Shown here: positions 1 to 7,027 of the stretch, piece after piece
Layout of the letters: each line of letters opens with the position of its first letter
How positions within the stretch are numbered: position 1 is the first letter of the stretch
From: Novosphingobium sp.
GTDB taxonomy: Bacteria; Pseudomonadota; Alphaproteobacteria; Sphingomonadales; Sphingomonadaceae
Direction of reading: 5' to 3'
NCBI GenBank assembly: GCA_030830245.1
Contig: JAURNJ010000012.1
Span: 1 to 8,365, forward strand
Length of the DNA stretch: 8,365 bases
Notes under the pieces: generated by a model
Database searches by the model: none
Seen by the model: only the letters and a program-made list of their open reading frames with translations
What the model was told of the DNA's origin: nothing
Translations under genes and position numbers: made by a program

Positions 1-713
1 ACCATGTACATGATCGAGTGGATCGCATCGCGCATCTGGTCGGTATAGTTGATGATCGCACCACCCGGCCCGCTTTCGGGGCGAAGGTCCGGGCGACCCG
101 TCGCGGTGTGCAGCGTCAAGACAATGCCGAGGCGCTGCGCGGCGTCGAACACCGGATCCCATGCCTCGCTGTTGTAGAACGGCACGCCCTCGGGGATGTT
201 GCTGGGTAGCATCGCGGCGGTGAAGCCCTTCTTCGCGAGGCGTTCCATCTCGGCCACAGTATGCGCGAAATTGCGCACCGGCAGCAGGCCGCAGCGCACG
301 AAGCGTTCAAGGTGGCCTGCGAAAAAGCCGTCGTTCCAGTCGTTATAGACCTGGGTAGAGGCATATTCGGTGTCCTCGTCCTCGATCAGGTAATTGAGCA
401 TGCCGGTGGTCGGAAAGACGATCTCGGCGTCGATCCCCTCGAACTCCATATCGGCAATGCGGGCATCGAGATCGGTTGCCCCCTTGATATTGGGCCGGCC
501 ATTGTTGGCGGGATCGTTCTCGTCGGTGGTCGTCTCACGGCGCAGCGGGAAGCGATGGACCAGCTTCTCCCCGGCATAAGTGATGATGTGGCTGTCGGTG
601 CGCCGGGTGTGGATGCCAAACTGGCGCATCGAGGCTGGCAGGGCGTCGGCCCACAGGTCCTTGGGTTCGCGAAGGTGGCCGTCGCCACTGAATACGAAGC
701 GTTGCATGGTCAT
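1..713 (-). CDS. Amidohydrolase-2 family (TIM-barrel metal-dependent hydrolase/decarboxylase), C-terminus off the window
   Basis: This gene enters from the left edge; about 237 N-terminal residues are visible of a family that is usually 350-400. The N-terminus SGDGHLREP (residues 9-17) matches the first-strand metal-binding Asp-x-His and following Glu-Pro of amidohydrolase_2 (PF04909, the ACMSD/LigW-like group). YNDW (123-126) and the strand motif LTLHTATG, with metal-ligand candidate His202, also fit. Members hydrolyse or decarboxylate small organic acids in the cytoplasm; the substrate cannot be told here. Two starts are possible: ATG at 713 (AGGA 7 nt upstream) or ATG at 707 (AAGG 9 nt upstream). 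The ribosome site overlaps the ligase stop codon, so this is the last visible gene of the operon and is probably translationally linked to it. The later metal ligands and catalytic Asp lie outside the window, so activity cannot be judged. Confidence 0.88.
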   Translation of the reverse strand, partial: MTMQRFVFSGDGHLREPKDLWADALPASMRQFGIHTRRTDSHIITYAGEKLVHRFPLRRETTTDENDPANNGRPNIKGATDLDARIADMEFEGIDAEIVFPTTGMLNYLIEDEDTEYASTQVYNDWNDGFFAGHLERFVRCGLLPVRNFAHTVAEMERLAKKGFTAAMLPSNIPEGVPFYNSEAWDPVFDAAQRLGIVLTLHTATGRPDLRPESGPGGAIINYTDQMRDAIHSIMYM

Positions 714-722
714 CTACCTTTC

Positions 723-2339
723 CTAGCGTATCGTCTCGAACCCTGCCGCCTTGCGGTCCCAGGTTGCCGGGGTGACGCCGCGTTCGCGCAGCTGGTATTT
801 CTGCACCTTGTTGGTGGGAGTATAGGGCAGCGAGTCCACGAATTCGATATAGCGCGGCACGAAGTAATAGGGCGCGGTGTCGTTGACGAAGCGCGCCAGG
901 TCCTCGTGCGAGACGCTCTGGCCCTGCTTGAGGATGACGTTGGCGGCCAGTTCATCTTCCGCGTCGAGGTCTTCGGACTTGATGCCGAACACCGCCACCT
1001 CGACGACTGCCGGATGGGCGCGGATTGCCTGCTCGACTTCCATCGTCGAGATGTTGCGACCGGCAAGGCGCACCGCGTCCTTCTTGCGATCGACGAAGTA
1101 GTAGTCGCCATCGGCGTCCTGACGGCCAAGATCGCCCATCTTGTACCAGCCATCGGGGGTGAAGGCGCTCGCCATCGCCTCCGGGTTCTCGAAATAGCCC
1201 TCGAACATGATGTGCGGCTTCTTGGGCTTCAGCGCGAATTCGCCGACCTCGCCCTGGGGCACGTCGTTTCCGTCGTCGTCGATCAGGCGCAGGTCGACTA
1301 GCGGCGTCACCTTGCCGAGCACGCCCGGCTTCGGGCTAGGCAGGATAGTCGGATCGCGGCTGATGACATTGCCGATCTCGCTCTGGCCAAAGCCCTGGGC
1401 GAGCCGCTCGATCCCGAAGCGCTTGGCGAAGGCCGCGATGATGTCGTCGGGCATGGGCGTCATTCCGGCGGAACGGACGGGGTTGTCGGCGTCGTCGGGT
1501 CGTTCGGGCAGCTTCCACAGGTAGATATGCATGGCGCCCAGCGTGAAGGTCTGGGTCGCGTTGTAATAGCGCGTGCGGTCCCAGAAATTGCTCGCCGAAA
1601 AGGTCGGATCGCTGGCGCAGCCGATGCCTTCGAACAGGGCGCGGAAGATGGTCATCATCCACGATGCGCTGTTGTAGAGCGGCAGGACGTTGTAGGTCAC
1701 GTCGCCCGGGATTGTCGCATAGCGGGCGGCGATGCGCTCGGCCGTATGCACCCACACGTTGTGGCTCTGCATCACGCCCTTGGACTTGCCGGTGGTGCCC
1801 GAGGTCCACAGCACGGCATTCACATCGCCATAGTCGATGAAGCTCATGTCGTGCGGCGCATCCGGGAATGACTTGAGAAAGTCGAACGGCTTCGCGCCCG
1901 GCGGCAGCGGATTGTCGCCAAGATCGCGCAGGACAAGGTGATCGTGCGGCACCCGATCGATCACTTCGGCGAGGCGCGGCCACAGGCGGGTGTCCGAAAC
2001 GATGACCTTGGGCTTGGAGTCGGCAAGCGTCGATTGCAGCCATTCGCCCTTGTATTCGGCGTTGATCGGTATCCACACCGCGCCAAGGCGGCTGACCGCA
2101 AGCGTCAGGAAGATCACGTCGAGCGCGGAATTGGCGAAGAAGGCAACCCTGTCGCCTCTGCCAACTCCTAGATCGGCAAGGCCGCGCGCGATGGAATTCA
2201 CCATCCGGTCGGTCTCGGCGAAGGTGTACCGCGTCTCGTCGTTCATCAGGTAGACGTTGTCGCCCACCGCCTCTGCTTGCATCTGCAGGATGCGACCGAG
2301 GTTTCGGTCCTTTGTATTGCTCAGGTCCAGATGGTTCAT
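723..2339 (-). CDS. AMP-forming acyl-CoA synthetase (class I adenylate-forming ligase)
   Basis: The 538-residue product has the ANL superfamily signatures in order: P-loop TSGTTGKSKG (179-188), A5-type GQSE (318-321), YKMGD (399-403) with ribose-binding Asp403, hinge/A8 region DRKKDAVRLAGRNIST (417-432), and C-terminal A10 region TPTNKVQK (507-514), with Lys511 in the place of the adenylation lysine. It should activate a carboxylic acid to acyl-AMP and then acyl-CoA in the cytoplasm. Overall it resembles the CaiC/FadD-like ligases of catabolic clusters. The usual Gly before the A10 lysine is Asn510. No signal peptide or membrane segment is apparent. The start follows GGGAAGAGG, and only 11 nt separate it from the upstream DUF35 gene; the amidohydrolase follows within 15 nt. 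It is the probable entry enzyme of the pathway; the substrate is unknown. Confidence 0.95.
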   Translation of the reverse strand: MNHLDLSNTKDRNLGRILQMQAEAVGDNVYLMNDETRYTFAETDRMVNSIARGLADLGVGRGDRVAFFANSALDVIFLTLAVSRLGAVWIPINAEYKGEWLQSTLADSKPKVIVSDTRLWPRLAEVIDRVPHDHLVLRDLGDNPLPPGAKPFDFLKSFPDAPHDMSFIDYGDVNAVLWTSGTTGKSKGVMQSHNVWVHTAERIAARYATIPGDVTYNVLPLYNSASWMMTIFRALFEGIGCASDPTFSASNFWDRTRYYNATQTFTLGAMHIYLWKLPERPDDADNPVRSAGMTPMPDDIIAAFAKRFGIERLAQGFGQSEIGNVISRDPTILPSPKPGVLGKVTPLVDLRLIDDDGNDVPQGEVGEFALKPKKPHIMFEGYFENPEAMASAFTPDGWYKMGDLGRQDADGDYYFVDRKKDAVRLAGRNISTMEVEQAIRAHPAVVEVAVFGIKSEDLDAEDELAANVILKQGQSVSHEDLARFVNDTAPYYFVPRYIEFVDSLPYTPTNKVQKYQLRERGVTPATWDRKAAGFETIR

Positions 2340-2350
2340 GCCTCTTCCCG

Positions 2351-2794
2351 TCAGTCTGTCATGTTTGGAGCGAAGAGCGGGGCGATGATCCCCGTCTCAA
2401 GCGCTGGATAACCAATGTCTGCAAAGCGCACTTCGACCGGCATGCCGATATGCAGGGATGCAGGATCGCAATCGATCAGCCGGGTGACGAAGCGAGTCAA
2501 GCGATCCTCGTCGATCAGGACGATGGCCGAAACGTAAGACGCGATCGGGGCGAGCGGCTTGTGCAGCGCGCGCTTGACCACGGCCCAGGAAAACAGGGTG
2601 GCCCGACCCGACAGGGGCGTCCATGCGATGTCGCGGCCATGGCACTGCCTGCACTCGCCCCTGGGATACCAGTCGAATCTGCCGCACGACTGGCAACGCG
2701 GCAGGGCAAATTCCTGGCGTGCCGCCGCCTGCCACAGGGGCGCGGTCGGGCCGTGGGTCAGGTCGGGAAGCGGGAAGTTCTTGCGGTCCGCCAT
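2351..2794 (-). CDS. DUF35 zinc-ribbon/OB-fold protein, partner of the thiolase-like protein
   Basis: The 147-residue protein has the two-part DUF35 build. An N-terminal rubredoxin-like zinc ribbon has Cys34, Cys37, Cys48 and Cys51 (C-x2-C-x10-C-x2-C). A C-terminal OB-fold follows from about residue 60 (FSWAVVKR... to IGYPALETG). DUF35 proteins (PF12172/PF01796) form complexes with thiolase-superfamily proteins and can supply an acyl-CoA binding surface, as in ChsH2(DUF35)-Ltp2 of steroid catabolism. Here the gene directly follows the thiolase-like gene. ATG 2794 overlaps its TGA by 1 nt (TGATG), and ATG 2797 would overlap by 4 nt. ATG 2794 is preferred because GGAGG then sits 5 nt away rather than 2. 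The overlap implies coupled translation and a fixed ratio of the two proteins. Its own catalytic role is not established. Confidence 0.92.
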   Translation of the reverse strand: MADRKNFPLPDLTHGPTAPLWQAAARQEFALPRCQSCGRFDWYPRGECRQCHGRDIAWTPLSGRATLFSWAVVKRALHKPLAPIASYVSAIVLIDEDRLTRFVTRLIDCDPASLHIGMPVEVRFADIGYPALETGIIAPLFAPNMTD

Positions 2795-4005
2795 CATCCC
2801 CTCCGCATCACAAGGGTTCCGGCATCGACGCCGGAAAAGCCGCCGTAGACCGCAACCTGTGCATCGCGGACCTGGTTTGCCGCCTCGCCGCGCAGCTGGC
2901 GGACCAACTCGACGACATGGTTGATGCCAAGCAGGTAAGCATGGCTGAGCATGCCGCCGTGGGTGTTGAAAGGCAGCCCGCCCTTCGCGCGGCCGCGATC
3001 GAACGCGAGCCGGTCGCCTTCGACGAAACGCCCGGCCTCGCCCTTGGGGCAGAAGCCAAGGTCCTCGATCGCCATCAGGGCAACGATGGTGAAAGGATCA
3101 TAGACCGCGAGCACATCCACATCAGCCGGTGTCAGCCCCGCCATGGCGAACGCTCCGGGTGCGCTCATCCGGTGCGGGGTGGAGGCAAATTCGGGCTCCA
3201 TGGCGAAATGGATGCCCTCGATGGCCCCGGCATAGCCGACACCCTCGACAATCACTGGCGGCTTGGGAAAGTCCCGCGCGCGATCTGCCGTGGTCATCAC
3301 ATAGGCGCAGGCGCCATCGGAGATCAGGCAGCAATCCTCGATGCGCAGCGGATCGATGAAGGGTTCTCGCGCCAAATACTGGTCCAGCGAGAGCGTCTTG
3401 TGGCGCATCACCGCGCCGGGATGGCCGTTGGCATGACGACGCGAGGCAACCGCGATTGCCCCCAGTTGTTCGGGGGTCGTGCCGTACTGCTCGAAGTGCC
3501 GACGCGCGACATGGGCGAAATAGACCGGCTGCGGGATGAAACCGAAAGGCACTTCCGCGTTCGATTTGATCGCCTCTGCAAGATGCGCGGTGGCGGGGCC
3601 ACCCGAGTCCGCCGCGTTCTGGCTCGCCCAGTCAGTGCCATGCAGGTTGATGATGACGCTCGCCTTGCCCGAGGCCATCGCCTCGTATGCCGCGTGCGGT
3701 GCGGTGGCGGCAAAGGAGAATGCGCCGCCTGCGCCCGATTCCCAGATTTCGTGAGAGAGGCCATAGTGTGCCCGGAACCGGGCGACCGTCATCTGGCCGA
3801 CCGACTGGCCGGAGAACATCAGGCCGTCCACGTCGCGGGGCGACAATCCCGCATCGGCCAGCGCGGCGTCGATGGCGGCAAACAGCATCTGGTCGAGCGC
3901 GCGGCCCGACGCGGCGCTATGCTCGCTCTCGCCCACGCCGACGATCGCCACCTTGCTCTTGATGGATTCCAGTTCGACTGGGCCGGGTTCGGCCACAAAG
4001 GCCAT
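2794..4005 (-). CDS. Thiolase-superfamily protein of SCP-x/Ltp type without the nucleophilic Cys; possible acyl-CoA aldolase
   Basis: The 403-residue protein has the thiolase fold signature of the SCP-x/lipid-transfer type: IKSKVAIVGVGESEHS near residue 15, DVLAVYDPFT (297-306) and NTHGGMLSHAYLLG (347-360). The stretch that carries the nucleophilic Cys in true thiolases (about 91-113, GAGGAFSFAA...MASG) has none. The C-terminal Cys-Gly site is replaced by YGGFSGVDAG. The only cysteines are 225, 226, 233 and 319, all away from these positions. This pattern, with an adjoining DUF35 gene, resembles Ltp2, a retro-aldolase that cuts beta-hydroxyacyl-CoA in steroid side-chain degradation. Tyr302 and Tyr357 lie at positions comparable to the tyrosines proposed as catalytic there (recalled, not aligned). 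The start has GGAGAG 5 nt upstream. A non-aldolase binding or scaffolding role cannot be excluded. It is the first structural gene of the operon. Confidence 0.9.
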   Translation of the reverse strand: MAFVAEPGPVELESIKSKVAIVGVGESEHSAASGRALDQMLFAAIDAALADAGLSPRDVDGLMFSGQSVGQMTVARFRAHYGLSHEIWESGAGGAFSFAATAPHAAYEAMASGKASVIINLHGTDWASQNAADSGGPATAHLAEAIKSNAEVPFGFIPQPVYFAHVARRHFEQYGTTPEQLGAIAVASRRHANGHPGAVMRHKTLSLDQYLAREPFIDPLRIEDCCLISDGACAYVMTTADRARDFPKPPVIVEGVGYAGAIEGIHFAMEPEFASTPHRMSAPGAFAMAGLTPADVDVLAVYDPFTIVALMAIEDLGFCPKGEAGRFVEGDRLAFDRGRAKGGLPFNTHGGMLSHAYLLGINHVVELVRQLRGEAANQVRDAQVAVYGGFSGVDAGTLVMRRG

Positions 4006-4057
4006 TCGCGCTCTCCAAGATTTTTACGCTCGCAGGTTGGCGTCAACGGCGCGTGCA

Positions 4058-4095
4058 TGGAAGTGCCGATTTGCGAAGCGAGCCATCGCAAATCG
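4058..4095 (-). promoter_or_regulatory. Putative LysR operator of the thiolase/DUF35/ligase operon (copy A)
   Basis: The gap after the LysR stop holds a perfect 10-bp inverted repeat: CGATTTGCGA at 4067-4076 and TCGCAAATCG at 4086-4095, with a 9-nt centre. Read on the minus strand, 4095-4058 matches the plus-strand block 5084-5121 at 29 of 38 positions by hand count, including GCGATGGCTC, TTCGC and CTTCCA. It ends 52 nt before the thiolase ATG; the other copy ends 55 nt before its gene. The repeat borders the LysR stop codon but no T-run follows it on either strand, which argues against a plain intrinsic terminator. Binding by the neighbouring LysR protein is inferred. Confidence 0.6.
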
Positions 4096-5013
4096 TCATG
4101 GCTGGACCGATACTGTCGCCGCCGTTTCCGCCAGCTTTCGCGTCACCGGCGATGCGTCGGCAGCGAGCCAGAGCAGCTTCATCCGGGCGGAGAACTCCAG
4201 GTCGTCGATCCGGCGCAGCACTACACCGGGGAAAGCAGGGCTCCAGTGCGTCGAGGCAGGTGCAAATCCGAGTCCAAGCCCGCTCGAAACGAGGCCCATT
4301 GTCGCCTCGGCGCTTGGACTTTCCATCACCACCCGCAAGCTGACGCCACGCTCTTCCAGAGTGCGTTCCAGCTGCCGCCGGATCGCCGTTGCATGGCTTT
4401 TGGGATACCAGATGAAGTCCTCGTCAAGCAGGTCGGCCAGCCAGATCGAGTCCGCACCGGCAAGGCGATGGCTGGCGGGCAGGGCAAGGAAGAACTCCTC
4501 CTGCGCGATGGTCATCGAAGAGAACACTGGATCCTCGTCGTCGATGTAGAGCAGGCCGGCCAAAAACGAACGATCGCGCACGCCGGAAAGGATCTGCTCG
4601 ACCGGCGTGAGGCTTGCCTCGATGCGAGAGCCGGGAAATGCGCCATCGAAGGCCTTGAGCATGTCGCTGACAGAGGGGCTCAGGATTGCTCCGGGGGAAT
4701 AGGCGATCCGCATGACGCCCTGCTCCCCAATTCTGGCCTGCTGGGCGCGCGTGGCGGCCTTGTCCACCTGCCCAAGGATCGCCTTCGCATCCTCAAGCAG
4801 CACTTCGCCGCTAGCCGTCAGCCTGACGCCTCGCGCGTGCCGGACGAACAGGGGCACTTCGCCAAGGTCGCGCTCGAGGTCGCGGATGCGGCGCGACAGG
4901 GCCGACTGCGCGATGGCGAGGCGTTCGGAAGCGCGCTGGAAATTGAGTTCCTCGGCAACAGCGACGAAGTAGGGCAACTGCCTGAGGATCGCTACTTCCA
5001 GGTTGGTTTTCAT
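4096..5013 (-). CDS. LysR-family transcriptional regulator
   Basis: The 305-residue product has the standard LysR layout. The N-terminal winged helix-turn-helix spans about residues 10-68 (LPYFVAVAEELNFQRASERL, SALSRRIRDLERDLG, LFVRHARGVRLTASGE). A linker helix and an effector-binding domain follow from about 95 to 300. The ATG at 5013 is chosen because the helix-turn-helix begins 10 residues in, as usual for the family, and GGAAAAG precedes it. The same frame stays open back to 5229, but that would add 72 residues without domain character and run over the divergent promoter and the neighbouring gene start. It lies divergent from the epimerase-like gene and just upstream of the catabolic operon. 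Repeated operator-like blocks precede both, so it is probably the pathway activator responding to a substrate or intermediate. Confidence 0.95.
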   Translation of the reverse strand: MKTNLEVAILRQLPYFVAVAEELNFQRASERLAIAQSALSRRIRDLERDLGEVPLFVRHARGVRLTASGEVLLEDAKAILGQVDKAATRAQQARIGEQGVMRIAYSPGAILSPSVSDMLKAFDGAFPGSRIEASLTPVEQILSGVRDRSFLAGLLYIDDEDPVFSSMTIAQEEFFLALPASHRLAGADSIWLADLLDEDFIWYPKSHATAIRRQLERTLEERGVSLRVVMESPSAEATMGLVSSGLGLGFAPASTHWSPAFPGVVLRRIDDLEFSARMKLLWLAADASPVTRKLAETAATVSVQP

Positions 5014-5079
5014 CTTTTCCGCTTCTGGCCGACTGGACTGGGGAGAGGGAATAGCGCGATAGCGCTCGCCGCGCGAGCC

Positions 5080-5121
5080 TTCGCGAACCGCGATGGCTCC
5101 GTTCGCGAATTGACGCTTCCA
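5080..5121 (+). promoter_or_regulatory. Putative LysR operator and -35 region of the epimerase-like gene (copy B)
   Basis: This block lies in the 163-bp divergent region between LysR and the plus-strand epimerase-like gene. Two TTCGCGAA palindromes (5080-5087 and 5102-5109) start 22 bp apart, about two helical turns; with their flanks they form a 9-bp inverted repeat, TTCGCGAAC/GTTCGCGAA. A second overlapping repeat, CGCGA-N9-TCGCG (5089-5107), lines up exactly with the inverted repeat of copy A. TTGACG at 5110-5115 abuts the repeat and could be a -35 box; no convincing -10 box follows at normal spacing. The arrangement suits LysR control of the gene and possibly autoregulation. Confidence 0.6.
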
Positions 5122-5176
5122 AACCGGTCCGTCAGCGATCATCACTCGGCACGGCAGCGAATGGGAGAGCTGAGGC

Positions 5177-6283
5177 ATGGCGCAAACGGCACTGATTATC
5201 GGCGGTTCGGGTCCGACCGGGCCGCACATCGTCGAAGGGATGCGTCAGCGCGGCTTCCGCGTCAGCGTGCTCAGTAGGGGAGTGCATGCCTACCCGTTCC
5301 CGGACGATGTGGAGAGGATCATCGGTGACCCGCACTTCGCCGAGCCGCTAGCCGCCGCGCTTGCTGATCGCAACTTCGATGTCGTGATCGCGACCTATGG
5401 GCGGCTCAAGGTCACATCGCGGCTGCTCGCCGGGCGGACGGGCCATTTCCTCGCGGTTGGCGGCTGTGCGGCCTATCGCGGCTTTACCGATCCCCATGAC
5501 GTCTGGCCGGTGGGGCAGCTCTCGCCCGTGCCCGAGACCGCGCCGTTGTGCGGAGAAGGAGATCATCCCTTCGGCGGCAAGCTTGTTGCGGCTGAACGCG
5601 AACTGTTCGCCCACCATCCCGACGCTACGCTGTTTCGCTATCCCTACATATATGGTCCGCGCCAGATCGCGCCGCGCGAATGGTCACTGGTGCGCCGCGT
5701 GCTCGACGGGCGGCGGACCTTGCTGGTGCTCGATGGCGGCAAGGCCCTGCTTTCGCACCACTATGCCGAAAATGCCGCGCACGCGGTGCTGCTCGCGGTC
5801 GACAAGCGTGACGCGGCGGCAGGCAAGGCCTACAACTGCGCCGACGACCAGCAGGTCACCTACCGGCAGTTGATCGCCATCGGTGCGCGGGCGCTGGGCG
5901 TCGAGCTGGAGGTGGTGTCGATCCCCGATGTCGAGTCCGTGCAAGGGGCCCTGATCCAGTATCAGCCGCATCACTATCTGGCCGATACCAGCCTGATCAA
6001 GGCGGACCTTGGCTATCGCGACGTCGTTCCCGCGGTGGAAGCGATCACGCGCACGGTGCAATGGTATCGCGACAATCCGCTCGAATATGGCGGCGAATAC
6101 GAACAGCGGCGCAAGGACGTGTTCGACTATCCCGCCGAAGACAGGCTGATCCAGCTGGCGCGCGCGTTCGAAGCGGCAGTGGGCGAAGTCTCGCTTCGCC
6201 CGCGCCACGAGAATTACACCGATCACCCCTATGCCCACCCCAAGGAACACCGCGAGGGCGGGCGCGACGAACGGGGAAGGTAG
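5177..6283 (+). CDS. NAD(P)-binding epimerase/dehydratase-like protein (extended/atypical SDR)
   Basis: The 368-residue protein starts with a Rossmann nucleotide-binding fold: GGSGPTG at residues 9-15 fits the Gly-x-x-Gly-x-x-Gly signature. FRYPYIYGPRQ (143-153) is the R-x-x-x-(I/V)-Y-G-P element of extended SDRs (NAD-dependent epimerase/dehydratase family, PF01370). The catalytic Tyr-x-x-x-Lys appears as PFGGK (131-135), followed by the usual LVAAE helix: the Lys is present but Pro stands at the Tyr position, so the chemistry may differ from a classical epimerase. The tail after about 320 is charged and without clear domain character. The start ATG follows GGGAGAG and GAGG. It lies divergent from LysR behind operator copy B, so it probably acts in the same pathway as the minus-strand operon. 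Its substrate is unknown. Confidence 0.88.
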   Translation: MAQTALIIGGSGPTGPHIVEGMRQRGFRVSVLSRGVHAYPFPDDVERIIGDPHFAEPLAAALADRNFDVVIATYGRLKVTSRLLAGRTGHFLAVGGCAAYRGFTDPHDVWPVGQLSPVPETAPLCGEGDHPFGGKLVAAERELFAHHPDATLFRYPYIYGPRQIAPREWSLVRRVLDGRRTLLVLDGGKALLSHHYAENAAHAVLLAVDKRDAAAGKAYNCADDQQVTYRQLIAIGARALGVELEVVSIPDVESVQGALIQYQPHHYLADTSLIKADLGYRDVVPAVEAITRTVQWYRDNPLEYGGEYEQRRKDVFDYPAEDRLIQLARAFEAAVGEVSLRPRHENYTDHPYAHPKEHREGGRDERGR

Positions 6284-6290
6284 CTTCTTC

Positions 6291-6977
6291 TCAGGCCAGC
6301 GCCTTGTAGAGGCTGAACAGGCTGGTCGCGGTGAGCAACGTTCCGACCAGGAACAGCAAGCGCTTGGCGGGTATGCGCTTGGCGATGATCGCGCCGAGGG
6401 GCGCTGCCAGCAATCCGCCGATGATCAGGCCCACTGCCGCGATCGAAAAGGCTTCGAGGCCCAGCGTCATGATGAAGGTCGCCGAGATCGTCGTGGTCAG
6501 GAAGAATTCGGCGGTGTTGACCGTGCCGATCGTCGTGCGCGGCTCGGTTCCCTGAACCAGCAGGTTGGACGTGACGACCGGCCCCCAGCCGCCGCCGCCG
6601 GCAGCATCGAGGAACCCGCCGAACAGGCCCAGCGGGGCGACGAAGCGCGCGGGCTTGTGCTCGTGTCCGTGCTGCATCTCCCAGGCCCGCCAGATCAGGT
6701 ATATGCCGATCCTGGTAAGGTAGGCCATGACGAACGGCTTGGCGACGTCGGCATGGATATTGGATAGCAGATAGGCGCCGATAATGCCGCCTATCATTCC
6801 GGGGATGACAAGCCGGACGAACAATCGCTAGTTCACGTTCTTGTGAAAGATGTGGCTGATCGCCGACGCGGCGGTGGTGAAGGTCTCGACGAGATGGACG
6901 CTTGCCGAAGCGCGCGCAGGCGCCAGGCCGACCACGCTGACCAGCAGGGTGTTGGTCAGGACGCCAAATGCCATGCC
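6291..6977 (-). pseudogene. TauE/SafE-family anion permease, 5'-truncated with an in-frame amber stop
   Basis: TauE/SafE proteins (PF01925) are inner-membrane permeases linked to export or uptake of sulfite, sulfonates and related anions. Reading minus from 6977, the frame gives GMAFGVLTNTLL and ASASVHLVETFTTAASAISH, then NVN, a TAG at 6830-6828, and RLFVRLVIPG. Homologues as I know them read NV(D/N)WRLF here, so TGG has become TAG. The rest is well kept: AYLLSNIHADVAKPFV, the hallmark GGFLDAAGGGGWGP, SVN-type GTVNTAEFF, and hydrophobic spans to a TGA at 6293-6291. About 49 codons lie before the stop and 178 after it. Some 30 N-terminal codons, with the first membrane span, are missing; upstream the frame enters Rrf2-like DNA read out of frame. 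It ends 7 nt from the convergent epimerase-like gene. Function is probably lost. Confidence 0.88.
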
Positions 6978-7024
6978 AGGTGCTGCATGGCCCTGATCGT
7001 GTATCGGGTCTTTTGCGAGAGCAT
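6974..7024 (-). pseudogene. Remnant of an Rrf2-family regulator (first 17 codons)
   Basis: Read minus from an ATG at 7024, the first 17 codons give MLSQKTRYTIRAMQHLA. This is the typical start of Rrf2-family winged-helix regulators, which are about 130-160 residues long and often sense Fe-S clusters, cysteine or NO. Rrf2 similarity then stops. Translation would end at TGA 6958-6956 after 22 residues. The next bases are the TauE/SafE gene in a different frame; the two homologies meet within 6974-6977. The rest of the regulator, including the recognition helix and any Cys ligands, is gone. It is a deletion scar, not a functional small gene; no clear Shine-Dalgarno precedes the ATG. Confidence 0.75.
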
Positions 7025-7027
7025 GGG

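Noticed and set aside
261..1301. A 346-codon plus-strand open frame
   Set aside because: It is antisense to the ligase and amidohydrolase genes, with low-complexity shadow composition and no family motif.
4012..4046. TTGACG at 4046-4041 (minus) with an A-rich stretch as the operon promoter
   Set aside because: At normal spacing transcription would start at about 4011, removing the GGAGAG ribosome site of the thiolase-like gene; the -10 match is also poor.
4067..4095. The perfect inverted repeat after LysR as an intrinsic terminator
   Set aside because: No T-run follows on either strand, and the same block recurs in the divergent promoter region, which favours an operator. A dual role remains possible.
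5051..5066. Tandem ATAGCGC and the small inverted repeat AGCGC-GATA-GCGCT as a separate operator
   Set aside because: It is short, made of common GC-rich words, and not repeated near the other promoters, so there is too little to call.
5014..5229. A 72-residue N-terminal extension of LysR
   Set aside because: The extension has no domain character, crosses the divergent promoter and overlaps the epimerase-like start; ATG 5013 gives the normal family length and helix-turn-helix position.
2623..5277. An 884-codon open frame on the plus strand across the thiolase-like and LysR genes
   Set aside because: It is antisense to two clear genes and has no recognisable domain; such frames arise from GC-rich third-position bias on the opposite strand.
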